64,000 nucleotides of DNA. It comes from Branchiostoma floridae (taxonomy: Eukaryota; Chordata; Leptocardii; Amphioxiformes; Branchiostomatidae). Made by a program: the position numbers and the translations under genes. The stretch covers positions 26,089,338-26,153,337 of the forward strand of contig NC_049984.1 of assembly GCF_000003815.2 (NCBI RefSeq). The letters run 5' to 3'. Below the pieces are notes generated by a model. That model had not been told where the DNA came from, ran no database searches, and saw nothing but the letters and a program-made list of their open reading frames with translations. This document shows, piece by piece, positions 35,613 through 46,400 of this stretch. How positions within the stretch are numbered: position 1 is the first letter of the stretch; every line of letters begins with the position of its first letter.

Positions 35613-36647
35613 CTATGTGGTTAGTCCAGTGGATTTGTTGGTTCTGAACGTCCTTGGTTCTTCTTGGTTTGAGACTGGTGGTACATGGTGGGTTTGTACA
35701 TTGAAGTTAAGGTTGTCAAAACCATGGGTATACTTTGGTGGTGGTGGGGATGGTGCTTGTAGTGGCTGTGGGTGGGGGGCGGCTCCATCATTCATGGGGT
35801 GGGGGGCGGCTCCATCATTCATGGGGTGGGGGGCGGCTCCATCATTCATGGGGTGGGGGGCGACTCCATCATCCATGGGGTGGGGGGCGGCTCCATCATC
35901 CATGGGGTGGGGGGCGGCTCCATCATCCATGGGGTAGGGGGCGGCTCCGTCATCCATGGGGTGGGGGGCGGCTTCATCCAAGGAAATGTCTAAAAATCCC
36001 ACTTCCAGGTCCTCTATATCTGCATCTATAATAGGACAGCTCATGGCCATGGGCAAAGGCCTATTTGTCTTGCTCTTGTTGGCGTGGTGGTGTTCTATGG
36101 CCTTCTTCAGGGCAAAGAGACCTTCTCCGCATGACTTGGCGATTTCTTCCTGTTTCAACCTGGCATTGCTCTGTGTTGTAGTGAGGCCCATTTTGCCAAG
36201 TCTTCTGTACACAGCTGTCTTAGCACCCCCAGCCTGTAACACACAGTAAGGCTGAAAGTTTGGCGTTTCGGCCACGGAGAGCCACAGCTGCACTGGCGGT
36301 TGAGTGGTGTGTTGAGATTTCTGTGATCGTGTCCAAAACAGAAAGTGCAAATGGGGTAGTCTCTGCAAGTCACTGTGCAGACTTTGAAGGGAGAACTGCT
36401 GTAGGTGATGGGATGTTGACTTGTAAAGGATGGAGTCGCTGTTAGCAGCTGTCAGGTTTTTGCATTCTCTGTTGATCATGTGAAGCATTTGGGATTTCAG
36501 TTCTTCTGATAGACTGTCGCACGTCATCATCAGTCTAGCAGCAGTCTTCAATCGTCCCCTTGCCAGGTTCTCCACGATCCCTTGAAGGCTGTCCTTGCAT
36601 GTGATGATGTCTGGTCTCTCCGGTCGTGACTGATATGTCACCATGAC
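35613..36647 (-). CDS. Unknown-family protein copy B with 9-aa repeat tail
   Basis: After an acceptor (CTTTTCAG|GTC) the minus strand is open for 343 codons from the ATG at 36,644. The amino half contains SLQGIVENLARGRLKTAARL and MLHMINRECKNLTAANSDSI. The middle has GGAKTAVYRRLGKMGLTTTQ and IAKSCGEGLFALKKAIEHHH. Both parts match the broken copy at 8,543-9,190. From about residue 225 eight near-identical units of AAPHPMDDG (27 bp each) form a tail, then a Pro-rich end. The duplicated MQLDWKRR exon upstream (37,192-37,011 and 38,476-38,295) is on the same strand and may be its first exon. Function unknown. Confidence 0.5.
   Translation of the reverse strand, partial: VMVTYQSRPERPDIITCKDSLQGIVENLARGRLKTAARLMMTCDSLSEELKSQMLHMINRECKNLTAANSDSILYKSTSHHLQQFSLQSLHSDLQRLPHLHFLFWTRSQKSQHTTQPPVQLWLSVAETPNFQPYCVLQAGGAKTAVYRRLGKMGLTTTQSNARLKQEEIAKSCGEGLFALKKAIEHHHANKSKTNRPLPMAMSCPIIDADIEDLEVGFLDISLDEAAPHPMDDGAAPYPMDDGAAPHPMDDGAAPHPMDDGVAPHPMNDGAAPHPMNDGAAPHPMNDGAAPHPQPLQAPSPPPPKYTHGFDNLNFNVQTHHVPPVSNQEEPRTFRTNKSTGLTT
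35765..35980. repeat. 27-bp coding minisatellite, eight copies
   Basis: GGCTCCATCAT(T/C)CATGGGG recurs every 27 bp, for example at 35,781 and 35,808. The unit length is a multiple of three and therefore preserves the minus-strand frame. All six frames look open here, so plus-strand Gly-Gly-Gly-type frames are by-products. Confidence 0.9.
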
Positions 36648-37010
36648 CTGAAAAGATAGATGTGTCTCTACATCAATGTCTCAAAATCTATATTATTTGG
36701 GGGTTTGAAATAACAATAAAAAGTGTCACAAATACATTCCCAAGGGTTTAGGTGTGTAGTACATATATATAAGAATGATACATAAAACGATATTAGAAAG
36801 TACTTCCTATACTATACTACATTCTAAAATATAAATCAAGCTTGTTTTGTTGGGCTCCTTTTGGAACAGTCAAACAAAGATTTACAATATTTTCAATAGT
36901 ATAATTCTATATGGTTATACTCTAATACTGTGTAATGCAAAATAAATCCAAGGCACATGTACTTTGTGCAATACTAGTTTGCTGATACAAGTACTAGGAC
37001 AATAACTCCC

Positions 37011-37192
37011 CGCCACTGGGTTATGTAATGAGTTAGTGACGTCACTGCCTTGACTGTCAGGGATCCCATGATCCTCTTCGGTCTCTTCTATCATGGCTGT
37101 ACTTGAGTGAGCATCACGGATTAAACGCCTCTTCCAATCAAGTTGCATCGGCTCCTATGATTCACTATCGCGTCCCCTTGTCAATGTTGGCG
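37011..37192 (-). repeat. 182-bp direct repeat, copy 1 (exon-like)
   Basis: This block and 38,295-38,476 appear identical over 182 bp. On the minus strand it reads as an initiating exon: ATG then QLDWKRRLIRDAHSSTAMIE, EETEEDHGIPDSQGSDV. Identity over a partly non-coding block indicates a very recent duplication or an insertion flanked by it. Confidence 0.85.
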
Positions 37193-38294
37193 TGGTGTGC
37201 AGCGGCTGGGAAACGAAACCCAGGCCCAAACCCGTGCTTTGCGCAGGGGAGATCGCACTCTGAGTGGACGGGAAGCCACTAGCAAATGAGGATGTAGGTA
37301 AACAATGGCGCTATCACATGTGCAGGAGGGGATCTGGTCTTTAATAGCTCCTCGGCGGAGCCCTTGGTCGGAAGTTATGCGTGTCTACACCTCATCCCTG
37401 CGCCAGCTTCGCTGAACAACCCCCAGAGGACTCATAGAAGTCGCAGGGAGTAGTTCTCGGCTTACCTATCCGGCAAAACCCCGAATCTTCCCAGTGTCCC
37501 CCGGCCGTGTGAGTACAACGTCAAAATTCACCAACCGCCATGTTTCTTTCGTTCAACCTTCAACATAACGTTCTACCCGATTTGACGCGGACCGCCCACG
37601 GACTTTCCCACCTACGAACTTCGCTCGACAAACTTCGTCTGATCACCGCTGAACTGTACCAGCTCAGGAGAATATCATCTACACTGAACTGTGTACCAGC
37701 CAAGAGGCACATTATGCTCCAGCCGAGAAGAACATCGCTCACGCTGAACTGTAACTGTTAACACCACCGGCCAAGAGGAGCGTCGCATGTCGCAGAACTT
37801 TGACATTCACGAACTTTGCCCAAACAGAACTCTGCTTAATACCAGTATTTTTTCTTCTTTTTCTGCAGATAATCGATATTGTATTCGTCCCCATTTTATG
37901 TTAGCTAGACATTGTTATCTCACAGAAAAACATTGACAATCTATTTCAGTTCAACTGTTACCTTCATTTGTCCGTAATGTATTCACAATCTGATGTTACA
38001 TCTTATCTCTCATATTGTGTTTAACAAACCTTACCTCATTAGTCAACAATTTTCTTCACGTACTTTGTAATGTTATATCTGTCTTTTCATTAGATCTAGA
38101 TTTCCCAAGTATTGTTATGGGGTTATTTCATGGATTCACTATTATTAATGCACACTCTGCAGATTTATAGTATTTATACCATTTTATTACAAAAAGTAGA
38201 CAACAGGCTCTGTTTTCTGACATTACATTTTTGTTACCACATGATAATTTGGTAAAAAGGAGAAAGAGAGAAATAAGAAGATAAAGAGAAATCA
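37193..38294. other. 1.1-kb segment between identical 182-bp repeats
   Basis: The left half (37,193-37,780) is GC-richer and contains a 73-codon plus-strand frame with repeated CACGCTGAACTGT-like phrases. The right half (37,800-38,290) is AT-rich. No transposase, LINE or TIR signature was found at its edges. Confidence 0.45.
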
Positions 38295-38476
38295 CGCCAC
38301 TGGGTTATGTAATGAGTTAGTGACGTCACTGCCTTGACTGTCAGGGATCCCATGATCCTCTTCGGTCTCTTCTATCATGGCTGTACTTGAGTGAGCATCA
38401 CGGATTAAACGCCTCTTCCAATCAAGTTGCATCGGCTCCTATGATTCACTATCGCGTCCCCTTGTCAATGTTGGCG
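38295..38476 (-). repeat. 182-bp direct repeat, copy 2 (exon-like)
   Basis: Appears identical to 37,011-37,192; see that entry. Flanks differ on both sides, so the duplicated unit is sharply bounded. Confidence 0.85.
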
Positions 38477-39138
38477 CCCATAATTTCAAACAAGTTAGTA
38501 CAGTTTTAAGTCCTCAGAAATATCAGAGCACGGTATCTGTTTTTCACTTTGTCTTCAATCAGAAGTTGCAATTGACACCTTATTAACCAAATCACACCGA
38601 GTTGTGAAATTTTTATGAAAATATTTCCTATCCCATCTGCACGGGAACCATTTACCTTATCATCACGAAAACAAATTGATTCCTGTTCAGAGTATGATAT
38701 GTGTCATAAAACAATCCATAGATGACAGTTTGTTGCTGGATATTTTTTATAGCACAAGTGCATACTACTTTTATTTTTCTCTTGGTCAGTTCTCTTGGTA
38801 TATAACCCACTATTTCTGGTCCTCGCTCTGTGTGCACACGGACTGCCATAGCATTTACATATATAATGTCTACCTTTGGAACTTTAACTGTTCATACATT
38901 CCTACGTAGGCATCACCAAATACCAACTGTCTCCGTTCTTCATACGTAACCCCCAGAACTGAAAAGGGTCCCCTTCCTCATCTTCACACAATGATTCCAC
39001 AGTTTCACATTCAAAAATAGTGTCACTCTCTGTATCTAATAAGTTATATGCTACCTAAGTATCGTAAGAGCTAATAGTTGTCTGGGAAAACTGGAACATG
39101 ATGTCTTCAGAATAATTGTCAGGTAGAGAAAAGTACTC

Positions 39139-40150
39139 TCATTCCCATACAACAAGATATGGTTTGTTTTCAGCTGTAATGGTGCAGGATTTTTGTACTG
39201 TGATGTCAAACGGTGGTGTGTCTAGTAGAATTCTGTGGTCGGAAGCTTTGAACAGGCAAGATGTATGGGAAAGTTGATTTGAGGATAGTGTGCCAGTGAG
39301 AAAGTCAATAGTCATAACAGGAAAACATGGTGGTGTCCACTCTAATGCTGAATACGATAGAGATTTCTGTTGTTGTTTGTTGACTGCGCAAGTTGTATTG
39401 TATCGATATTGCAGATTTGGTGGAGTCAGCATCACTGCTTGATAGGGTCTCAACAAATGTGTAGTCAGTCTGATCTGAAAGTGAGAAAGACAATGCATTG
39501 TCAATAAAATTTGTATAGCATTTGCCAAATGTGACTCCATGAACAACTATATTATTACCGCAGACGTAGTTTAGTTCGTGTTAACGTTTAACATATGCTG
39601 CGAACTTATCGTAGAATGTTTTCAGTTTGGTCATTTTGTGTATCTAGAGTGATAAGATTCAGAAAGGTTCATATTTGGAACATTCAAGTCTGCATCTGTA
39701 TTGGTTTCGGTGAAACAAAGTTACCTTGTTGAAAAGCTTCATTACTACGCTGCCCAAGTCCTTGTTAACAATGGGGTCGTCCCAACCAAACTGTACTTCC
39801 GACAGCAGATGCTTCTAAGAAGCCTACATGAAAGGACGTGAAATTCCGTTTGAACATCGGTTTCGAAGTTTTTTTCGTCAATCACCTGCTCTATAGGGAT
39901 CATAGCTCCTTGAATACATGGAAATGTTGCTTGTCAACTGCACATTTTCAATGTATTTTCTCCTCTCATACCTGTCTGCAGGTGAAAAATCACTCATATT
40001 TACTGCTGTATATGACATGATTTCGTTAGGATCAATTTGCAGTTTTCGATACGGAGATGTGGCACAATCAGATGCAGATATTGCCAGAGTCCGATTCACA
40101 CGAATCTGGAGGCGTTTCCACCATGATTTCCTTGGCCACTGAAATAGCAT
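39139..40150 (-). pseudogene. Coding-like blocks, unknown
   Basis: 39,480-39,139 is open on the minus strand (for example YSALEWTPPCFPVMTIDFLT, FKASDHRILLDTPPFDITVQ, ending KPYLVVWE) after an acceptor-like CACTTTCAG. 40,150-39,878 also reads openly (IDPNEIMSYTAVNMSDFSPA, DRYERRKYIENVQL). Composition suggests decayed exons. No family recognised and no phased model. Confidence 0.3.
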
Positions 40151-40266
40151 CTTCCTTTTCCAGGAGCGTCAAGTGGTTGATCTTTTGACCTGACATCTCC
40201 AAAATAGACTTACTAGTATAGTGTACTTCTTCAAGGCATGGTATCGTTTGACATCGTATTATCAGG

Positions 40267-40740
40267 CTAGAAAGTCTTTTCCTCGACCAGAGGGACTCCT
40301 ACATCTTGATACATATCGGCAAATACCCTAGGATCTCGCTCATAGGAGGAGTAAGAAGTATTTGCAAACAAAAAGTCGTCTAATATGTGAGTTGGATAAC
40401 GAATGTTTAGTTTGTTTAGCGCTATCCATTCAAGGGCAGTACTGACTGCCTCCAGCAATCGCACATGATGTTGAAGATCCTACTGTGGAGCGGATTGTAG
40501 GGCAGGAAGCAGAGTTTTGAGATTGATGAACTTGTTTTGCCAGATCCTTGTTTGAAAAGACAATAAGTCCGTAGGTAACAAGTTCAGAAGCCTTCTGTGT
40601 ACAGCCCTCGAAGTTGTTCTTGGAGCTGCAACATTTGTCCCTGATACCGTGATCTGTGAAAAAAATAGGACTGCTGTCAACAATAAAATCAAGTTTAGTG
40701 CCAGTCGGTATATATCCAATGAAATGAGCGAAGCTCGTAA
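40267..40740 (-). mobile_element. Remnant of a YR (DIRS-order) retrotransposon
   Basis: 40,464-40,267 encodes EAVSTALEWIALNKLNIRYP and ILDDFLFANTSYSSYERD, closely matching the RT catalytic-box region of the element at 16-18 kb. Directly upstream, 40,590-40,480 encodes FQTRIWQNKFINLKTLLP, matching its gag. RT and gag pieces are thus fused by an internal deletion, which makes this a dead copy of a related family. Confidence 0.75.
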
Positions 40741-41019
40741 CACATGCTAAAGGTGGCATAAAGTTCGTAAACAATAAGCTTTAGAAATTTTAGGGGCAAT
40801 AGCTTTCTTGCTTGTAGGTTATCATGCTGAAGAGTAACACTTGCTGCAAAGCTCAGTAGACAATGTACAGGTTTTCCACATCCCGTTAATCATGATTTCA
40901 TATTATTACGTCAATATATGCAGTATCAGATTATAAAGATAGTTGTATCATCAGGTCCATTCCATCAAGAATCCGTTACCTCTGGGTTCTGCTCTTTCTC
41001 CAGCAGGCTTCTTAGGTCA

Positions 41020-41625
41020 TCAGGGACTGCTGACTCCTCGTTATCACAGTTTTGTTCCACGTACTGTGGAAGCTTGGTCAGGACCCATCATGTTCCAACT
41101 TTAGAATATGCTGCCATAGCTGTAGCGCTTTTACCTGATTTCATCATCTAACCTAGATAGTTTTCCCACACGAATTGTTCCTGGTCAGAGTCAAGATAAG
41201 GGAGCCATTTTGGTAGCTGCCCATTTAATAGTTTTTGGGCATCGATGTTTCTACTTTGAAAGGAGACAGGAATAATTTTTGGTATTCCTTTAGCCTGCTA
41301 CATTCTGGCATCATATTAATTAGTTGTTCAGGGGTGTGGGCCTCTTGATGACGTAGTTTGTCGGCCACACGGCTGAACATCTGATCTGCAGACAGAATGA
41401 AATTGAAGTCACTTGATGTTTAAAACTTTACAATGTTATTCTCCATTGTATTAAGTTCACTCTCCTTTTGGCATCAATCTTCAGCCCTGTCTCCAGCTCT
41501 AGCCGGCTGATGTTCTGTAACTTGTCTCAGGCCAGCTCGTAGAAGGTGGCGATGTGGATGGCCATGACGTGCGTCTTCCGTCCATCCAAGTCCATCTCAG
41601 ACAGCTTTATGGACCTCTTTAGCTA
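41020..41625 (-). pseudogene. Decayed gene fragment
   Basis: Minus-strand blocks with coding character and stops. 41,625-41,470 reads KRSIKLSEMDLDGRKTHVMA, IHIATFYELA, TGA, DKLQNISRLELETGLKI. 41,400-41,230 reads DQMFSRVADKLRHQEAHT. 41,149-41,020 reads QNCDNEESAVPDDLRSLLEK. The in-frame TGA replaces what is probably Trp. No family recognised. Confidence 0.4.
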
Positions 41626-41909
41626 CAAGAAAAGAAACAGTCCTGTAAGAAATGGTACTTCTCTCTAATCCCCATGTTATAATAGGAACAGTGTGTCATT
41701 GTGGTTAGAAATTTCCATTACCTTATGGCAAGGCCAATCCTTATAATCCAGTCATAGGTATCAACACAAGCTTTATACATCAAGACACACTGTGGCTTCA
41801 TACAACAAAATATAAAACTGCTTCACTTAGGTTCAGAGGACATACAACCTTGGCTAACAAAACCATTGAAGTCATGACCTGCCAACACAAAGTTCATGAC
41901 TAATAGTGA

Positions 41910-41941
41910 CACGGCACGAAATCTGGTATTTAAGCAAGCTT
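41910..41941 (+). repeat. Left terminal inverted repeat of EnSpm element
   Basis: Begins CACGGCACGAAA. Matches the complement of the right end at 11 of the first 12 positions and through TATTTAAGC. The preceding 3 bp are TGA. Confidence 0.88.
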
Positions 41942-42189
41942 AAACTCAACGTAAACGATACGTTTCTGCACCCTTTCCGCAACTTAACGACATCTATCCG
42001 TGAACGTAAAGATTCCCTTTAATGTAACCTTTACGTTGGCACTTATATGTACTTATATGCACTCCTCACGTGCCTTTCCGCAACTATTAGACGTGTTTAT
42101 TCCGTATTTACGTATCCTTTACGGGCGGAAAGTACGCGTTTCTTAGGACCTTTCCGTAATCTTTCGGCCACCTTTATAATCTATTTCCG

Positions 42190-42870
42190 TAACCATTTCC
42201 CCTACGTTTATGTTCCGTTCACGCAGACTGAAAGGGTAATTAAAGCAAGAACTTTCCGTGGTCGTTCCGTATCCTTTTATCGAGCTTAACGTGCTATCAA
42301 CGTCATCTTTACAATAAGTTTCCGTTCCGTGAATGACTTAAATATCAACTTTACGAACCATTTTCCCTACGTTTATGTTCCGTTCACGCAGACTGAAAGG
42401 GCACTTAAAGCAAGAACTTTCCGTGGTCGTTCCGTATCCTTTTATCGAGCTTAACGTGCTATCAACGTCATCTTTACAATAAGTTTCCGTTCCGTGAATG
42501 ACTTAAATATCAACTTTAAGAACCTTTTCCCCTACGTTTATGTTCCGTTCACGCAGACTGAAAGGTTACTTAAAGCAACAACTTTCCGTGGTCGTTCCGT
42601 ATCCTTTTATCGAGCTTAACGTGCTATCAACGTCATCTTTACAATAAGTTTCCGTTCCGTGAATGACTTAAATATCAACTTTACGAACCATTTTCCCTAC
42701 GTTTATGTTCCGTTCACGCAGACTGAAAGGGCACTTAAAGCAAGAACTTTCCGTGGTCGTTCCGTATCCTTTCATCGAGCTTAACGTGCTATCAACGTCA
42801 TCTTTACAATAAATTTCCGTTCCGTGGATGACTTAAATATCAACTTTACGAACCTTTTACACTAGCTTAA
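42190..42870. repeat. Left subterminal array, 165-bp unit, four copies
   Basis: CCTACGTTTATGTTCCGTTC begins at 42,201, 42,366, 42,531 and 42,696, exactly 165 bp apart; a fifth unit has diverged. Each unit carries several TTTCCG/TTCCGT hexamers. The flanking 41,960-42,190 and 42,870-43,050 contain further single TTTCCG/TTTACG-type motifs. In CACTA elements such subterminal motifs are the binding sites for the accessory transposition protein. Confidence 0.92.
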
Positions 42871-43425
42871 CGTGGTCTTAGTTTATCCTTTACGGTGAAT
42901 TAACGAGCCATGAATGGCTTATATGTCATCATTGCGAATCTTTAAATGACCATTACGTGGTCTAAGATCATCATTTACGTTTACTTAACCTGTCATGAAT
43001 GTCAACTTAAATGTCAACGTTTCTAACCTTAAGAGACCGGTATATGTAAATATGAAGACAACAGAAACAGGTATGCGTTTAGAAAAAAAATGTATTTTTG
43101 GAAACATAATAGTCACTCAACATGATAAGTCACTCAACTGTAATTGTGAGAAAGTATGCGAAAATTAACTTTAAAAAAACATGACACCATTACATTGATA
43201 TTCCTTCCCACATTTTACAACTTAAACACGCATTACTACATTGCTACATCATTGCAATACTATCCAAGCTACATGTATACGTTACTTCACTACACTTGAA
43301 CCACTACAGTGTGCTCCCACCCTAGGCCTATTTAACATTACTGACATAGCGACATCATTAACCCTAACCTTAACCCTTAACACTGACTCTAAACCTAACG
43401 TCACGGTCCATAAGCGTGCCTACAG

Positions 43426-46400
43426 TCACTCGGTCAGACTGTCGTCCAGGTTGGGACCCCTGTCCGCCTGCCGCCTCCGCGTGATTGCCCACGCGGGGGT
43501 GCCTTCGGGTTTGTCCCTATTAGACAGCACTGTCGATTCAACCCGTACAACACCCCTCTGTGGGCAAACCTCATCCAGGGAGTCTTTCAGCTTCCTGAGA
43601 GACTTCGACTCCCAGGCGAGGCGGCGGACGGTGTATCCCTCCTGGTCCTCTTCTCCACTGGACTCAGACGACATGAAATCTTCATGTAGGAACTCCTCCA
43701 CCCTCTTCTTGCTTTTCTCCGTCCAGTCCTGTGCCTTCTCCAGGGCGCGGCTCCTGCGCTCCACTTTCTGTAACAACATGGTTCTATTGTTACCTACTGA
43801 TATGTAACATGCATTGGCATAATACCGGCAGTAAGTCTTGTAACCCTACATGCAACAATAATTATTTCTGAGGTATGCACACTTCAATACATCATTTACA
43901 AAGCATCGATAACAATGCATTCGAAGACAACAAGGCCAAAAGTTTTCAGTATCTTTTTCGGGACAGGCAGCTCGTCGTGGGACGAACACACTGTCACATT
44001 CATTGCCAGATTTATAGCGGTTGTGACGGACAAAAGTTAAATGAAAATTCTTGACAGTATACGTCCGTTTTCTCATGACATTTTGTATGCTCATGCAGGT
44101 TTATGTTTTATGCATTTACTAAGAGAAAAGGAAGGAACAGCAGAGGATGTATAAAAGTACATAGCGACAGTTAATTGTGCCGCGTTTCTTCCTGGCGGTA
44201 TTTTTACCCCCTCCCAACCACGCGCTCGTTCTCCGTGTAATTCCGCGGCGTAATACAATTACAATATTACGCTTTTAGCAGGCCAAGAGTGGCAGAAAAG
44301 TTACACAGAAGAAGTGGCAAGGGTAAGCTATAACAGCAACATGTTCAATCAGTATGGCTAGAGAAATCGTCGTAAACGTGGCGGTATTATGATAATAGAT
44401 GACGAATCCAGTTGCGAAATATTGCTGATGACACATCATTCAAAGTATCAAAGTTGCAACAATGAGTTACGGTTTGCAATATAATCGTATAGATCTACTT
44501 AGAATAAGTAATGTGTCGAATTTATAATGTTTACCTGCACGAGACGCTGTCGCTTCCTAATGGAAGCCCTGTGTGCTGTCATCTTTCCCTTTTCTCGCCG
44601 CACCTTGTCGTCCCGCTGGGACCGAAAGTACCGTACCGCAGCGTCTAAAAAGAATCAATAGAGCCAACATTGTCACAACCAATAGATATTGTCAAAAGCT
44701 ACAGCAAGTTGCCCAACATTATAAAACTTAATCAATTGCAAATATACATTGTAGAGAAGACTTTGATGTATTAAATCCAAGTTGTACCTTAGCAAACCTT
44801 CAAAAACTACATAGTTCGACCTTACAGAAACCAAATGTTTTGAAATGTAGTCTGATTCATGCCACACATGCTAAACGATAGTCTAAACAATAGTTCAAAT
44901 AATCAAACATTCACCTCTCATTTCCTTGGGAGAGAAGGGGCATTTCTCCGCCCCGCCGTAGTCCTTGACCACCTCGGCCCGCAGGGCTGTGATGACGCTG
45001 TCGTTGGTGGGTGAACTCACACTGAAACAAAAAGTAACATGTTATTTTGCGATTCTTTAGACTATATTCATCGATCAAACTTTGATGTTGGGGATAACAA
45101 TATACATATATTCGTATTCCTGGGAATGACATAAGTATACCTAAGCTATCTCAGCATGTTAAGATTCCTTAAAGTAAGGAGGTCTACGCAGTTATTTGCG
45201 CTTCAAACTGAAAACAAAAAAAATCCATTTTACGGCCATTTCTTTATATAGTTAGTTGAATCAAGCCTACCACAATACGGAACACTATTCAAGGCATGTA
45301 AGGAGTCGATATTTTCTCCGTGCGAGCGCGTTTGAAAACCTGGGAATCTGCACGCCCGCGCTGGGTTTCAGCCATTTTGTTTCTTCGCCGACAAAATCCG
45401 AGTAGTCCCGAGTCTGCCCGAGTCTACCCGGAGATTGGTCACGTGGTTCACCGTGACCTTTCACGCACCCGGAACTCACCGGAGATTCCCGACCAATAAC
45501 CGTGGATGATAACTTCTTGTTTGAATTCTCACCAGTGCCTAACTAGGGGGGGTCAACAAGTTACAGCGCGCGTAGGACGAAATGTTTGTAGGCTAATTCT
45601 CTACGTTGCAAACGTGAAATAATGACACAAAAGCGTCAAAAAGTAGTTGTAAATCTGAGATTTCTTAGTTCTAGAATATTTCAAATTTGAGCGCAAAAAA
45701 CTGCGCAGTAGACCTTTAACATCGTGCCGCGAATTTTTCCAGGATCTTTAAATAAACTTGGAGATTGAATACTAATACTGTACAAACAGTTCACCGCCGC
45801 GGTAATTCAAAATGGTAAAAGTAGGAGTGGGTGCCATTTTGTCATTAATATCCGCTTGTTTTGGGCTCTGGTTGGTTCACCTCGAATGACTTAATCCCCA
45901 AGCAGATCCTACGGTAGCATATATAAAGAGTGTGTTTTGCTACCGGGGACCTGCCTAATCTCCAAGCAGATACTACGGTGCCATAAGATAGTATCAAAGC
46001 TGGCCAGGGAGTATAGCCGGCTAAGGGAGTCAAACGGGCACCGGTAAGTTTGATACTATACATTGCGCACCGTGGATCTGGTTGGAGATTAGGACCTGCC
46101 GGCCGCACAGAAACGGGGAGGAGCGTTTCTATTCAACAATGGCAAATACACACCTCTTAGCTGACTACACTCCTTGGCCAGTTTAGTACTATCTTATGCC
46201 ATCGTATGCCATCGTAGGATCTGCTTCGAGATTAGAATGACCTGCACTCTGACAGGCTAATTACTTGTTTTTCGCGCGCATTTTGCAGATTGTTCCTTCG
46301 CTGATCAGAATACTAGTACATGTACTAACCTTGCATAAATTTCGGGACGTTTAAAGAATAATAGTACCTTGCATAAATTCCGTTTGTAACAAAGAGGTAC

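Noticed and set aside
35569-36031. Long plus-strand open frames over the 27-bp minisatellite
   Set aside because: They are repeat-driven shadows; the minus strand has a long non-repetitive conserved frame with a paralogue.
37540-37761. 73-codon plus-strand frame between the 182-bp repeats
   Set aside because: Contains repeated CGCTGAACTGT phrases and no recognisable domain; short length and composition do not support a gene.
42047-42289. 80-codon plus-strand frame near the EnSpm left end
   Set aside because: Lies in the subterminal TTTCCG-rich DNA, starts with repeat sequence and has no domain.
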